Below are positions 16,803 to 26,153 of a stretch of DNA of 64,000 nucleotides, one piece after another. Within the stretch, counting starts at the first letter, position 1; each line of letters opens with the position of its first letter. Made by a program: the position numbers and the translations under genes. Below the pieces are notes generated by a model. It ran no database searches. It saw only the letters and a program-made list of their open reading frames with translations, and was not told where the DNA came from. This stretch comes from Deinococcus aetherius (GTDB lineage: Bacteria > Deinococcota > Deinococci > Deinococcales > Deinococcaceae): positions 651,849 to 715,848 of the forward strand of contig NZ_AP026561.1 in NCBI RefSeq assembly GCF_025997855.1, read 5' to 3'.

Positions 16803-16825
16803 TTACATACATACAGTCGGTATGT
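16781..16825. promoter_or_regulatory. TetR operator, perfect 13-bp inverted repeat
   Basis: ACATACCGACTGT at 16781-16793 and its exact reverse complement ACAGTCGGTATGT at 16813-16825. Each arm contains a CATAC/GTATG half site like those bound by TetR dimers, and the arms sit on the two divergent promoters. Confidence 0.75.
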
Positions 16826-16844
16826 CACCTGGAATGGAGGAACC

Positions 16845-17267
16845 ATGGCCCTGTCGAGCTTCTATCCGGTCATCCAGACGCGGGACATTGCTGCGTCGCG
16901 CACCTTCTACGCGGAGCACTTCGGTTTCGAAGTCACCTTCGAAGCAGATTGGTACGTCAGCCTGCGGTGTCCTGACCCGTGTGGCTACGAACTGGGCCTC
17001 GTGCAGGCCGACCACCCCACCGTGCCGGACGGGTTTCGCCATCCGGTCCGCGGCCTGATCCTGAACTTCGAGGTCGAGGCCGTCGACGACGAGTACCGGC
17101 GCCTGATCGAGCGGGCCGGATTGCCGCTGCACCGCAGCCTGCGCAGCGAGGCGTTCGGCCAGCGCCACTTCATCACGGCCGACCCGAATGGCGTGCTGAT
17201 CGACGTCATCACCGTCATCCCGCCGACGCCGGAGTACGCCGCGCAGTACCTGAACCCGCCAAAGTAA
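16845..17267 (+). CDS. VOC superfamily (glyoxalase/bleomycin resistance-like) protein
   Basis: A 140-residue single-module VOC protein. The beta-alpha-beta halves are visible: [36 protein letters not shown], then [20 protein letters not shown] and [20 protein letters not shown] with the D-P-x-G-x-x-I-D motif. Members bind a metal or sequester a small toxic ligand; specificity cannot be read from sequence. AATGGAGGAACC gives a ribosome site before ATG 16845. The divergent TetR gene and shared operator suggest a ligand-induced protective function. Confidence 0.88.
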   Translation: MALSSFYPVIQTRDIAASRTFYAEHFGFEVTFEADWYVSLRCPDPCGYELGLVQADHPTVPDGFRHPVRGLILNFEVEAVDDEYRRLIERAGLPLHRSLRSEAFGQRHFITADPNGVLIDVITVIPPTPEYAAQYLNPPK

Positions 17268-17427
17268 AGAGGTTCTGCGGGCCACGTCCGCCCGTGGAGC
17301 CCAGGCTGACCGTACCGGGTCGCCGGTTCAGGACACCGGGCGAACGCTGCGGGTGCGCCTGGGCACACGGCTGGCCCCCTCGCCGCAACCGTTGTCCAGG
17401 CAAGCGTCTTCACCGGCACAGCGGGCA

Positions 17428-18087
17428 TCACAGCAGCCCCAGCGCTCTGGCCTGTAGGGCGGCCTGCGTGCGGTCCCGAACGCCCAGCTTGCCCAGCACG
17501 TTCGTCACGTGGTTCTTGACCGTGCCCTCCGACAGGTGCAGGGCTGCGGCGATCTCCCTGTTGCTCGCGCCCACCGCGAGCAGCCGCAGCACCTGACGCT
17601 CGCGTTCGGAGAGCGCCTCGCTCGGCGGCTCGGCCAGCAGCGCGGGGGCCGCGACCTCCGACAGGCGCGCGAACTCCGCGACGACCTTCGCCGCCACCGA
17701 GGGCTGCAACACGGTCTCGTTCCTCGCCGCCGAGCGGATGGCCTCCACCAGCGTGGCGGCGCTCACGTCCTTGAGCAGGTAGCCCACCGCGCCCGCCCGC
17801 AGGGCGCCGTACACGTCCGCGTCCTCCTCGAAGGTCGTGAGGACCAGCACGCGGACCTGCGGATGGGCCGCCCGCAGCCGGGCGGTGGCCTCGACCCCGT
17901 TCATCACGGGCATGCGCAGGTCCATCAGCACCACCTGCGGCGCGAGGGCCGCCGCCCGCTCCAGCGCCTCCAGGCCGTTGGCGGCCTCGCCCACCACCTG
18001 GCACTCCGGGCGCGTCGAGAGCAGGGTGATCAGGCCCTCCCGGAACAGCGCCTGGTCATCCACGACCAGCACCCGGACAGGCCTCAC
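17428..18087 (-). CDS. NarL/FixJ family response regulator
   Basis: A 219-residue two-component regulator. The receiver has acidic Asp10-Asp11, the phospho-acceptor Asp56 in VVLMDLRMPVMNG, Thr84-Thr85 in LTTFEED and Lys106 in GYLLKDVS. The output is a LuxR-type HTH near the C-terminus: LSERERQVLRLLAVGASNRE, IAAALHLSEGTVKNHVTNVL. Its start overlaps the stop of the upstream kinase gene by ATGA (18084-18087), so the pair is coupled. It acts in the cytoplasm as a phosphorylation-dependent activator; its targets are unknown. Confidence 0.94.
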   Translation of the reverse strand: MRPVRVLVVDDQALFREGLITLLSTRPECQVVGEAANGLEALERAAALAPQVVLMDLRMPVMNGVEATARLRAAHPQVRVLVLTTFEEDADVYGALRAGAVGYLLKDVSAATLVEAIRSAARNETVLQPSVAAKVVAEFARLSEVAAPALLAEPPSEALSERERQVLRLLAVGASNREIAAALHLSEGTVKNHVTNVLGKLGVRDRTQAALQARALGLL

Positions 18088-19256
18088 CGGGGCACCGTTG
18101 CGCTGAGGGTCAAGCCGCGTCCGGGCGCACTGTCAACGCGCAACTCGCCGCCCAGCAGCGCGACCCGCTCGCGGGCCCCGGGCAGGCCGAATCCCCCGCC
18201 CGGAGCCCGCGCCCCCACCCCCTCGTCACAGATCGTCAACGTGACCGACCCCGGGTGGTACTCCAGCGTCAGCTCGGCCCGCGAGGCGTGGGCGTGCTTG
18301 CGGACGTTCGTCACGCCTTCCTGCGCCACGCGGTACAGCGCCTGCTCGGCGTCGGAACCCAGCGGCCGACGGGCGCCGTGTACGCGCAGCGCCACCTCGA
18401 CTCCGGCCCCGTGGGCCTCCTGCGCCAGAAGCGCGAGCGCGTCCGGCAGCGCCGGCGGCGCGTCCCGCAGGGTGCCCACCGAGCGACGCACGTCCGCGAG
18501 CGCGCCCTGCGTCAGGCCGCGCGCCTGTTCGAGCGCGTGCCCGGCCCGCGCGGGGTCGCCCGGCAGCACGGCCTGCGCGGCCTGCAACTGGACGTGCAGG
18601 GCCGTGAGGTGGTGCCCGAGGCCGTCGTGGATGTCGCGCGCGATGCGGTTGCGTTCCCGGGTGGCGGCCAGTTCCTCGGCCTGCGCGGCCGACGCCCGCA
18701 GGGCCCGGTTGACCTGCTCGAGTTGGGCGGCCCGGGCCTCCTGCTCGGCCCGGCGCCGGCCCTCCTGCACCGCGGCGTGCGTGGTCAGCACCACGAAGAG
18801 GCCGGAGGCGAATAAAGCACCGCCGAGGCGCAGCGCGTCGTCCCACCGCGTTCCGAGGTAGTAGAGCGGCAGGCCCGCGCAGTACACGAGTGACCAGGAC
18901 AGCGGCTGCGCCCGCGCGGCCTGACTGACCATCAGCAAGATCAGCAGCGTGAGACCGCTCCAGGTGCCGAGGGCGCCCGCCCCCGCGCCGCTCACCACGG
19001 TCAGGACTGCCCCTAGGGCAGCCTGCACGTGGGTGTAACCCAGCACCCACCACGGCCCGCGGCGCCGAAGCCGCGGAAAGGCGACGACCGCCAGCGTCAG
19101 GTACGCGGCGCCGAGGCCGGCGACGGTCAGGCGCCGCCCCTCGCCGGCGACAGGCTCGCCAAGCATCAGCAGGTACGCCACGAGGAAAAAGGCCGCCAGC
19201 AGGGTGTCGCTGGCGCCGAGCGCGTCCCGTGGGGGTATCAAGGCCTTGCGGATCAT
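18084..19256 (-). CDS. NarL-type sensor histidine kinase
   Basis: A 390-residue kinase. The N-terminal half has about five to six membrane segments (LLAAFFLVAYLLMLGEPVAG, LGAAYLTLAVVAFP, VQAALGAVLTVVSGAGAGAL, GLTLLILLMVSQAARA, FASGLFVVLTTHA) with no extracytoplasmic domain, so it may sense within the membrane. A coiled coil (EARAAQLEQVNRALRASAAQ) leads to HisKA_3 with ERNRIARDIHDGLGHHLTAL (His210), and the ATPase domain has VTNVRKHAHASRAEL (N-box) and GGGFGLPGARERV (G-box). ATG 19256 follows GAGGTGGGCCC; an in-frame ATG lies 29 codons upstream. It is paired with the NarL regulator downstream. Confidence 0.92.
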   Translation of the reverse strand: MIRKALIPPRDALGASDTLLAAFFLVAYLLMLGEPVAGEGRRLTVAGLGAAYLTLAVVAFPRLRRRGPWWVLGYTHVQAALGAVLTVVSGAGAGALGTWSGLTLLILLMVSQAARAQPLSWSLVYCAGLPLYYLGTRWDDALRLGGALFASGLFVVLTTHAAVQEGRRRAEQEARAAQLEQVNRALRASAAQAEELAATRERNRIARDIHDGLGHHLTALHVQLQAAQAVLPGDPARAGHALEQARGLTQGALADVRRSVGTLRDAPPALPDALALLAQEAHGAGVEVALRVHGARRPLGSDAEQALYRVAQEGVTNVRKHAHASRAELTLEYHPGSVTLTICDEGVGARAPGGGFGLPGARERVALLGGELRVDSAPGRGLTLSATVPR

Positions 19257-19717
19257 GGGCCCACCTCGTTTCAACATCATGGAGAGGCGGCCTGAGGGCC
19301 CCGTCGTCGCCCGCGCGAGGGGGCGTGCCCGTCCGGTCGGCACCCGGGCCCGGACGCCTGCCGCGGCCCGCCGGGGAGAAGGGGCCTCTTCCCCTGGTTG
19401 ACCTGCGGCCCTCTCCCCGGCGCCGAGGTTGAGCGCCTCCAGGGGTCAAGACGCGCTCGGCCCTTTCGCAGACTGGGGGGTGGCCCCGCGTGCTGGCCTC
19501 CCGGCTGGACAGCGACCCCCGCCAGCGCGTCCTGCTGGCCCGGCACCACGATCCTCTGTCCTCCTGACCCCTCCATGGTGGCGCTCCTTTCTCAGGCGGT
19601 GAGTGGGGGCCGCGGGCCTCGTCCGCACCCGGACCAACCGGGGCCTCCGGCGGGCGGACGGCCCCGACAAATCGTAGCAAGCGCCCGGACGCCACTGCGC
19701 CCGCGCGGGCCAGGACT
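19257..19717. other. Noncoding gap upstream of the two-component genes
   Basis: 461 bp without a convincing gene. A 99-codon minus-strand frame from ATG 19576 has a good ribosome site (AAAGGAGCGCC), but its product is low-complexity Pro/Arg/Gly and not protein-like. Confidence 0.5.
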
Positions 19718-20551
19718 TCACGCCGCAACGTCTCCCCGTTCGCGCATCCGGTCGGTCAGCTTCCTGGGCTGAAACAGGCTGACCCCCGCACCGTACCGGC
19801 GCTTCACGGCCTGCTGGACGAGCCAGACGCCGAGGCCCACGCCCAGCAGGCTGATGGTCATCTCCGGAAGGCGCATGATGGCGTTGACCTCAGCCACCTG
19901 CGCGTTGAACGCGTCGCTGCCGAAGCGGGCCGTCACCCGGCCGTAATTCACGGCGCTGTTCACCACGCCCCCGATCAGGTCGAAGACCGCGCAGGCGACG
20001 GTGCCCAGCACGAGTCCCCGGTGAATCCACCGGTCGCGCGTGGCCTGCCGCAGGGCGGCCCGAGTGCCCGGCTTCTCGCCCAGGCTGGCGGCGTCGACGA
20101 AGACGCGGAACAGGGGCAGCGTCGTCCCCGCGCTGATCAGGAACAGCAGGGCCGTCAGGTAGGAGCGGGCGCTGTCCTTGACCGCGAACCAGAAGCCGTC
20201 CACGTACCAGAAGGTCAAGGCGCCCGAGAGGATAGCTCCCGTCCCGGCGATCAGCGAGATCGGGCTCACGCGGCGACTGAGCGCCAGCTCCGTCAGGACG
20301 TACCCGACGGGGAGAAGCGAAGCGAGCACGTAGGCCCGCACGTTTCCCGCCTCGCCGCCCCCGAACACGTTCTCGGAAACGCTGAGGCCGAGGCCCAGGA
20401 AATTCGGGCTCAGGATCAGGATCGGGAGGACCAGGGTGAAGAGCAGGTCCCAGACGGCCTTCGGCAGGCGGCGTGCGCGGGCAGGAAAGACCTGAGCCGC
20501 CATGCCCCTTGCCGCCTGGGGAGGCCCAGCACGCTCTGATGGATTCGTCAT
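19718..20551 (-). CDS. VC0807-like integral membrane protein
   Basis: A 277-residue membrane protein resembling the VC0807 family of unknown function. Segments visible: VWDLLFTLVLPILILSPNFL, VRAYVLASLLPVGYVLTELA, ISLIAGTGAILSGALTFWYV, SYLTALLFLISAGTTLPLFR, GLVLGTVACAVFDLIGGVVN and EMTISLLGVGLGVWLVQQAV. The motif P-x-x-x-S-x-x-F with a charged loop (LSRRVSPISL) fits the family. ATG 20551 was chosen, but the ribosome site is weak and ATG 20503 is possible. It is preceded by a 534-bp gap and followed by the two-component pair on the same strand. Confidence 0.72.
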   Translation of the reverse strand: MTNPSERAGPPQAARGMAAQVFPARARRLPKAVWDLLFTLVLPILILSPNFLGLGLSVSENVFGGGEAGNVRAYVLASLLPVGYVLTELALSRRVSPISLIAGTGAILSGALTFWYVDGFWFAVKDSARSYLTALLFLISAGTTLPLFRVFVDAASLGEKPGTRAALRQATRDRWIHRGLVLGTVACAVFDLIGGVVNSAVNYGRVTARFGSDAFNAQVAEVNAIMRLPEMTISLLGVGLGVWLVQQAVKRRYGAGVSLFQPRKLTDRMRERGDVAA

Positions 20552-21085
20552 GCCGCCAGGGTAGGCGCGTGGCGGCCACACGGGATGCGCTAGAAGTCAT
20601 GCGGGGCGGTCACCCCGCCAGGGCCGGTCGGGTCACGCGCCCTTCCGGCACGAATCACCTGCCGCTCCTGGTGTCGGCCTCCCCGAGCCTGGGCGGCCCT
20701 GACGGTTTCAGCGCACGGCCCCGAAGTCCTTGCGCGGATCGTCGGGAACACTCCACGCGAACGCCGTAGATGTGCCATGAACCGGAGGCATGGAGCATAT
20801 TGGCGGATATCGGCCCCAGGCCGCCGCCCTGGACGGAACCCGGCGAAGCGCCACCCGGCGTCAGGAGCACCTCACGAAAGCCAGAAACCCGGTCGCTGTC
20901 ACAGTCAGTCCGTGGTGCAGGAAAGGCGGCAGCGGAGATTGAGCTTCCCGACGGTCACTGTCCCCCACCCTTGCGAGCCGGATTGAAATCAAACCGGGTC
21001 AGGACGAGGGCGAACGGTCTGGTGGTCTGCGGCGCGTCCGTTCCTGGTGTGAGCGTCGTCGAATACGGCCAGCACGCCCTGGGAG
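20552..21085. other. Noncoding gap
   Basis: 534 bp between two minus-strand genes. The open frames in it give Arg/Pro-rich products without recognisable motifs. Nothing else is visible. Confidence 0.5.
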
Positions 21086-21607
21086 TCAGCTGCCGTGAGG
21101 ACGAAAGCGGCACGGCAGCGGCAGGTCGAAGCGGGCACACAGCCGCGCCACGTCGTGATGATCCACCGAACGAGGTTCAAAGCTGTTCCGAAACTGGAGC
21201 ACGAAGGGCGCAGCCACACAGCGCACCCGCAGCTCGCCCAGCGTTCCCGCCCCGTCCAGCGCGCCCACCGGATACATGATTCCCTGTGCAGGGTCGCCGA
21301 GGACGGCGTTGCCAGCCACGTCGAGCACGAAGCCGTGTAAGTCGACCTGCCAGCCCGACGGTTGACGGAACACGCGGTTCCACTCGGGCTCGCCGTCGCG
21401 TTCGGCCTCCACGTAGCCGTGGGACTTAAGGATGTTCTCGCACGAGGGAAGTTCCCCGAACTTCAGCGCCAGGTCGAGATCGGAGTGTGGCCGCGTCTGT
21501 TCGCCCAGAAGGGCGTCAACGCCCCAGCCGCCATCGACCCAGACTTGAAGCTGTGCCGCCTCGAAGGATTGGTAGAGCTCCACGACCTGCTCCAGCTTCA
21601 TTCTCAC
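21086..21607 (-). CDS. Nucleotidyltransferase of the lincosamide/aminoglycoside type
   Basis: A 173-residue protein with the active-site signature of Lnu/ANT(2'')-like enzymes: VWVDGGWGVDALLGEQTRPH, then SDLDLALKF with Asp43 and Asp45 as metal ligands. WQVDLHGFVLD supplies the third acidic residue (V-D-x-H). Such enzymes transfer AMP to a drug hydroxyl; many environmental members have no proven resistance role. Length equals that of lincosamide nucleotidyltransferases. It lies beside a transposase-rich segment, which would fit lateral gain. The C-terminus (DLPLPCRFRPHGS) is divergent. Confidence 0.82.
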   Translation of the reverse strand: MRMKLEQVVELYQSFEAAQLQVWVDGGWGVDALLGEQTRPHSDLDLALKFGELPSCENILKSHGYVEAERDGEPEWNRVFRQPSGWQVDLHGFVLDVAGNAVLGDPAQGIMYPVGALDGAGTLGELRVRCVAAPFVLQFRNSFEPRSVDHHDVARLCARFDLPLPCRFRPHGS

Positions 21608-21697
21608 AGCCTACCCGTCCGGCTGTGGTTGGCGTTCACCCACGGGCCGGCCCCGTCGTAGTGACGCAGGGGCTGCTGTCAATGTCAGTTTCGTCGT

Positions 21698-22575
21698 GGG
21701 TCCCCCTACCTTTTGGTGACGCTGGCCGTGGGGCGTTGGGCCTGGTGCAGCACCCTCGCCTTGGGCAGGTCGAGGCCCGCCCGGCCGTACATCCCCCGCT
21801 TGATGGTCTTGAGGCGGTTGATCTGCCCCTCCATCCGCCCATTGCTGTACGCCGTTTCCACCGCTGCCCGCACTGCGTCGAAATCGCGGTCGAGTCCGAC
21901 CGCGAAGGCCCGAAGTTCTTTGATGCCACTCTGCTCCAGGTCACTGAGCCAACCCCGTAGGGGTTGGGCCTCGTGTCCAGCCAACAGCTTCCAGCCCGTC
22001 GTCAGCAGCCGTTCCACCTGGACGAACTTGGGCGTCGCCGCTCGACCCGCTTCCAGCAGCGCGCCGACTTCCGGCGCGCGAATGGTGCTGGGAACCAGCA
22101 CGGCCCAGGAGAGCGTAGAACTCACGGACGGCGGTGTACCCGCCCTGGTAGCCCTGCCCCCGCAATTCCTGGTGCAACGCCACCGCGTTGCACCTCCCTG
22201 CCGCCCATTGGGCAGTCAGCCACTCCCGATACGGCGCGATCACCTGACGGCGCGGTGGCCGTGCCGCCGTGCCAGGGTGCTGCTCGAACTGGGCCTACTT
22301 CCTGACCGTACCGGTAGCGACTCCCGCCTCACGGGCGGTCTGCTTGACCGACCTGCCCCCGGCCAGCAGGCGTTTGACCGCCTCGAAGCACTGCCGCTGG
22401 TGGGCGGAAGGTGGATGAGCCTGGAGCGGGGCAGCGGGCTCTTCCGCCCTTTCTTCCTCGACTGCTTGAAGTGGTCGAGGGTCGGGCGCCGGGAGGGTCT
22501 TGCGCAACGCGGCGAAGATGGAGTGCGTGCGCTGGAAATAGCGTTCGAGGGTTTCGCGCAGGTTTTTAAGCTATG
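21698..22575 (-). mobile_element. ISL3 family insertion sequence remnant (3' half of transposase)
   Basis: The terminal repeat GGGTCCCCCTACCTTTTGGTGACG at 21698-21721 resembles that of the ISL3 copy at 36.8 kb. Reading leftward, the transposase begins abruptly with LKNLRETLERYFQRTHSIFA, then VKQTAREAGVATGTVRK and a TAG where family members have Trp, continues as QVIAPYREWLTAQWAAGRCN, shifts frame near 22130-22100, and ends with AVETAYSNGRMEGQINRLKT, IKRGMYGRAGLDLPKARVLH. The catalytic Glu is in GRMEGQ. The N-terminal half with the other catalytic residues is missing, so the element is dead. Confidence 0.82.
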
Positions 22576-22920
22576 ACGGCAAAGCAAGCTTAAGGAGCTG
22601 AGCTTCCAGAGCGGCGGGGTACCGATCAGGAGAACGGCGGAAGCGGAGTTGCTGTCGTCGCGCTTCATGCCGGACTTCCAGTCCGGCCCGGAGACGGCGC
22701 CAAGCGATGAGGCACCGAGGCCGAAGATCAGGTCCCGTAAGTGGCTGAAGTCGTGTGCCGAAGGCCGCGACCAGACGAACCTGCCCACGGATCACGGTGC
22801 TCGGGGAGGCGACCTTGCGCCTAGCGATGCGCCGCTCGTGGTATCGAGCCGAGCCGAAGAAATGCTCTAGATCGTTGTTGGTGCGCGGCAGGCCAGGCAG
22901 ACGGTAGGTATGGAACAGGC
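22571..22920 (-). pseudogene. Transposase C-terminal fragment of another IS family
   Basis: The frame reads SRLFHTYRLPGLPRTNNDLE, then HFFGSARYHERRIARRKVAS and VIRGQVRLVAAFGTRL, ending in LEAQLLKLALPS at 22571. The P-R-T-N-N-D-L-E-x-F-F-G signature is the catalytic Glu region of a DDE transposase group common in cyanobacteria and deinococci; I cannot name the IS family with certainty. Only the last 115 codons remain. It abuts the ISL3 remnant on one side and a truncated plus-strand gene on the other, so insertions and deletions have been stacked here. Confidence 0.65.
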
Positions 22921-22929
22921 GCGAACTTG

Positions 22930-23598
22930 GGGACCTGCGCGCGTGGCGCGGGGCGGAGCCGGACTGGCGGGTCACGCGGGAGCGCATCGAGGCGGAGTAC
23001 GGCTACGACCGCTACGGCGGCCTGGTCCACGTCGTGCCCAACCACGCCCTGGTGCAGCTCGCACTGCTCTACGCGGACGGCGACTTCACCCGGGCCATGC
23101 TCATCGCCAACACGAGCGGCTGGGACACCGACTGCAACGCGGGCAACGTGGGCTGCTTCCTGGGAATTCAGCAGGGACTGGCGGCCTTCGAGGGGCAGGC
23201 GTTCGACTGGCGCTCCCCGGTGGCCGACCGGCTGTACCTGCCCTCGGCGGAGGGCGGGCGGGTTGCGGCGGTACTATGCCCTGTTGCGGCGGGGAGGGCT
23301 GTTGCAACTCGTGAAGGTGCTGGGGGAGGAGACGGTGCTGGCCGAGACTTCCTGCCCGTGGTCCTTTGGGGAGGCGCGGGGCTTCGCGCTGGAGGTGCGG
23401 GGCGGGGTGGTACGGGCCTGGCTGGACGGGGAACTCCTGCTGGAGGCCCGGGACGGGGAGGAGCCGCTGCCGGGGGGCGCGGTGGGCCTGGTGTGCGAGG
23501 AGGGGACGGTGACGTGTGAGGCCGTGCGCGTGACCCCACTGCGAGGTGACGTGTCCAGGCCGCAGGGAGACCCGATCTCGCGGCCTCCGTTCCCCTGA
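22930..23598 (+). pseudogene. ADP-ribosylglycohydrolase-like protein, 3' fragment with a frameshift
   Basis: Without a start codon the frame reads LRAWRGAEPDWRVTRERIEA, EYGYDRYGGLVHVVPNHALV, then LIANTSGWDTDCNAGNVGCF and LGIQQGLAAFEG. G-W-D-T-D-C-N-A-G-N-V-G is the C-terminal metal site of ADP-ribosylglycohydrolase (DraG/ARH) proteins. Near 23265 the frame shifts and continues as YYALLRRGGLLQLVKVLGEE, FALEVRGGVVRAWLDGELLL and AVGLVCEEGTVTCEAVRV, a concanavalin/LamG-like tail, to TGA 23596. The 5' end is missing exactly where the transposase fragment begins. The original would have been a large two-domain glycan- or ADP-ribose-acting protein. Confidence 0.72.
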
Positions 23599-23880
23599 GG
23601 TTCCCCACGCCGGAGCATGACAGGAGGGTCGGGTCGTTACGGCTGTGGCGGGCCGCCGACGGTCGACACCCCAAGGACTCCCAGGGGTTGCTGACCCTCC
23701 AGGCCGGACCGGGTTCATCGGGGTGAGGAGACCACCCGCGCGGGTCCTGTGCACGTCCGGCCCCCGGGAGAGCCCGCCGCGGTAGGGCCTGGGCACCATA
23801 CGGGTGAAGACCGGGGAAGTCTGGACGTCCCGCCGGGTTGTCACGGTCGCACCTTCAACGCGGGGAGGCGCTGGCCGGGC

Positions 23881-24750
23881 TCAGGGCGGCCCCGCCTCCG
23901 CCCGGTTCCCCGCGCTGCCTGCGCGGAAGCCCGAGGGTGGCACGCCCGCCCAGCGGCGAAAGGCGGTGGAGAAGGCGAAGGCGTTGTCGTACCCGACGGC
24001 CAGGGCGACCGCCTCCACGGACCACCCGGTGGCGCGCAGCAGGTGGGTGGCGCGCTGCATGCGCAACTGGGTCACCTGCCGCAGGGGGCTGCGCCCCAGG
24101 TGGCGGTGGCAGAGGAGGCGCAACTGCTCGCTGCTGACGTGGGCGAGTTCGGCGAGGTCGCGCACCGTCCACGCCCGGGCGAGGTCGCCGTCCACCGCCT
24201 CCCACACCCGGGCCAGCCGCCCCTCGCGTCGCCGCCGCACGGCGCGTTCCACATGCAGGTGCACGAGGTCGGCCCAGTGGCGCAAGAAGGCGGGCTCGGC
24301 GCTCCCGATGAATTCGCCGTACAGGCCCAGGATGCTTGCGTGCAGGGGTTCGGCGGCCAGCGGCACGAGGGTGGGGGCCGGGACGTCCACGAGCGGGGCC
24401 TGCTGCGGCCCCTCCTGGTAGATGACCCAGGCCAGGGTCCAGCGCTCGTCGCCGGAAGTGTGGTAGGCGTGCAGGGCGCCGCGCGGCGCGAGGTAGGCGC
24501 TGCCCGGGGCGCACACCACCCACTGCTCCCCGACCCGCACCTGCCCATGGCCCGCGACACACGCCAGCAGCACGCTGATGTCCGGCTGGCGCCTCACCCA
24601 CTGGAAGCCCGGCCCCGCCTCCGACACGCCCGCCGCGACCATGTGGTGCAGCGCGAGCGGCAGACAGCCCGTGGCGGGCACCACGTGCTCGCGGGTGCGG
24701 TCGCCCAGGACCTGGGTGTCACGAAGGTCCGCTGGTGTCTCGCCCATCAC
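23881..24750 (-). CDS. AraC family transcriptional regulator
   Basis: A 289-residue regulator with an N-terminal cupin-type sensor (VAGHGQVRVGEQWVVCAPGS, AYLAPRGALHAYHTSGDERW) and a C-terminal double HTH. The first HTH is RAWTVRDLAELAHVSSEQLR, the second TGWSVEAVALAVGYDNAFAF with STAFRRWAGVPPSGFR, the AraC signature. A sugar is the likely effector, because the gene diverges from a dioxygenase and neighbours a polysaccharide-utilisation operon. Start ATG 24750; a second ATG lies one codon later. The C-terminal tail after SGFR (GSAGNRAEAGPP) is non-conserved. Confidence 0.9.
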   Translation of the reverse strand: MMGETPADLRDTQVLGDRTREHVVPATGCLPLALHHMVAAGVSEAGPGFQWVRRQPDISVLLACVAGHGQVRVGEQWVVCAPGSAYLAPRGALHAYHTSGDERWTLAWVIYQEGPQQAPLVDVPAPTLVPLAAEPLHASILGLYGEFIGSAEPAFLRHWADLVHLHVERAVRRRREGRLARVWEAVDGDLARAWTVRDLAELAHVSSEQLRLLCHRHLGRSPLRQVTQLRMQRATHLLRATGWSVEAVALAVGYDNAFAFSTAFRRWAGVPPSGFRAGSAGNRAEAGPP

Positions 24751-25334
24751 GCCTCCTCACCTTCGTCGTCAATGCCCCCGCACGCCCTCTTCGATCATGT
24801 TCCGGCGTCTCGCCCGTGACCGGCGGACCCGGGCTTCGCCAGAGCGTGGTCCGTCACGTCATCGTGCCGCTCCCGGTGCCCGCCCTCGTGAATTCGCCTC
24901 TGTGGGACCGTGGAAGAGCCCCGTGTGCCTGTTGGGAACCCACGGACTCGCAGGTCCTGCCAACCGGCATCGCCCCTTTCCCGGGGAGTGCCGTCAGCCA
25001 CCACGGCGAGGTGCCGCCATCGTCGCCGTGCACGCCCTGATCGCCTCCCTGTTCGCGCCCTGCTCCCCGGAGCAGAGCGTCACCCGCACAGGCCCGGGGG
25101 ACCGGGGAGCCCGCCGCCCGGCCTCCGGCCCTCTCCGGACAGGAGTGGGGTTTGACGAAGGTCGCGCTGTATCTCAGCCATAGGCTTTTCCCTGACACGC
25201 CGCGAATATGGCAGAAAGACAGACAGGTGAGGAGGAGGCGTTGCCCAGAACGCAGCGGTGAGGTGTCGTTTTACGAAGGAAGCCCTTTCGACGGCGCGGC
25301 GGGCGCCGGTCCCCTCCCGTCACAGGAGGCACGG
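24751..25334. other. Long divergent intergenic region
   Basis: 584 bp between the AraC gene and the divergent dioxygenase gene. No gene is supported. TTGACG at 25153 followed by AT-richer sequence (TATCTC, CATAGG) may be part of a promoter for the dioxygenase, leaving a leader of about 150 bases. Confidence 0.4.
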
Positions 25335-26153
25335 ATGAACAGCCAGGTGACGCCCGAGCAGGTGCGGCAGTTTCAGACCCGGGGGTTCGTGGTGCTCGAT
25401 GGGTTTCTCGACGCTTCCGACCTCGCCACCTGGCGCGAGGTCGTGGAGGATGCGGTGGCCCAGCGCCTCTCGCTACGCAACGGGCTGAGCAACGCGGACT
25501 ACCCCGACGAGTACTACCGTCAGGTCTTTACCCAGGCCCTGCGCCTCGCCGACACGCACGAGGGCGTCGCGCGGCTGGTGCGCGACCCGCACCTGGGCGA
25601 GGTGGCCGCGACGCTGACCGGCGTGGACGGCGTGCGTATCTGGCACGACCAGGCCCTGATCAAGCAGCCGTACGGCAACCAGACCGCCTGGCACCGCGAC
25701 ACGCCCTACTGGGCGGTGCACTCCCCCAAGACCGTCAACATGTGGTTCGCCCTCGACGACGCCACCCTGGAAAACGGGTGCCTGTGGTACCTGCCAGGCA
25801 CGCAGAACGACGGTGATTACCGCCTGGTGCGCATCGGGTCGAACATGGGCGACATCTTCAAGGAGTACCCGGAGTGGAAGCGGATCGAGGCGGTGCCCGC
25901 CCCGTGCCGCGCCGGGTCGGTGGTGATCCACAACGGCATGGTCGCGCACGCGGCCGGGGCGAACATGACCCCGCGTCCCCGCCGCGCCATGACCAGCGTC
26001 TACTACCCCGACGGGGAGGTGTACAACGGCCAGCCCGATACCCTGCCCGAGGCGTACTACCGGAATCTTCAGGCGGGTGACCTCCTCGACGACGACCGCT
26101 ACGTGCCGCTGGTGTGGAGCAAGGCCACCCACGGCTCCCTGGTCGCCGGCTGA
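25335..26153 (+). CDS. Phytanoyl-CoA dioxygenase family protein (Fe(II)/2-oxoglutarate-dependent)
   Basis: A 272-residue cupin-fold oxygenase. The iron ligands are visible as His120-x-Asp122 in TAWHRDTPYWAV and His205 in GMVAHAAGANMTPR; Arg216 or Arg217 in PRPRRAMTSVYYPDG would bind 2-oxoglutarate. The N-terminus, FQTRGFVVLDGFLDASDLAT, is the usual start of PhyH proteins. ATG 25335 follows AGGAGGCACGG. Bacterial PhyH proteins hydroxylate varied small substrates. Frequent placement next to AraC regulators and sugar-degrading genes, as here, suggests a role in carbohydrate or aglycone metabolism, but the substrate is unknown. Confidence 0.88.
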   Translation: MNSQVTPEQVRQFQTRGFVVLDGFLDASDLATWREVVEDAVAQRLSLRNGLSNADYPDEYYRQVFTQALRLADTHEGVARLVRDPHLGEVAATLTGVDGVRIWHDQALIKQPYGNQTAWHRDTPYWAVHSPKTVNMWFALDDATLENGCLWYLPGTQNDGDYRLVRIGSNMGDIFKEYPEWKRIEAVPAPCRAGSVVIHNGMVAHAAGANMTPRPRRAMTSVYYPDGEVYNGQPDTLPEAYYRNLQAGDLLDDDRYVPLVWSKATHGSLVAG

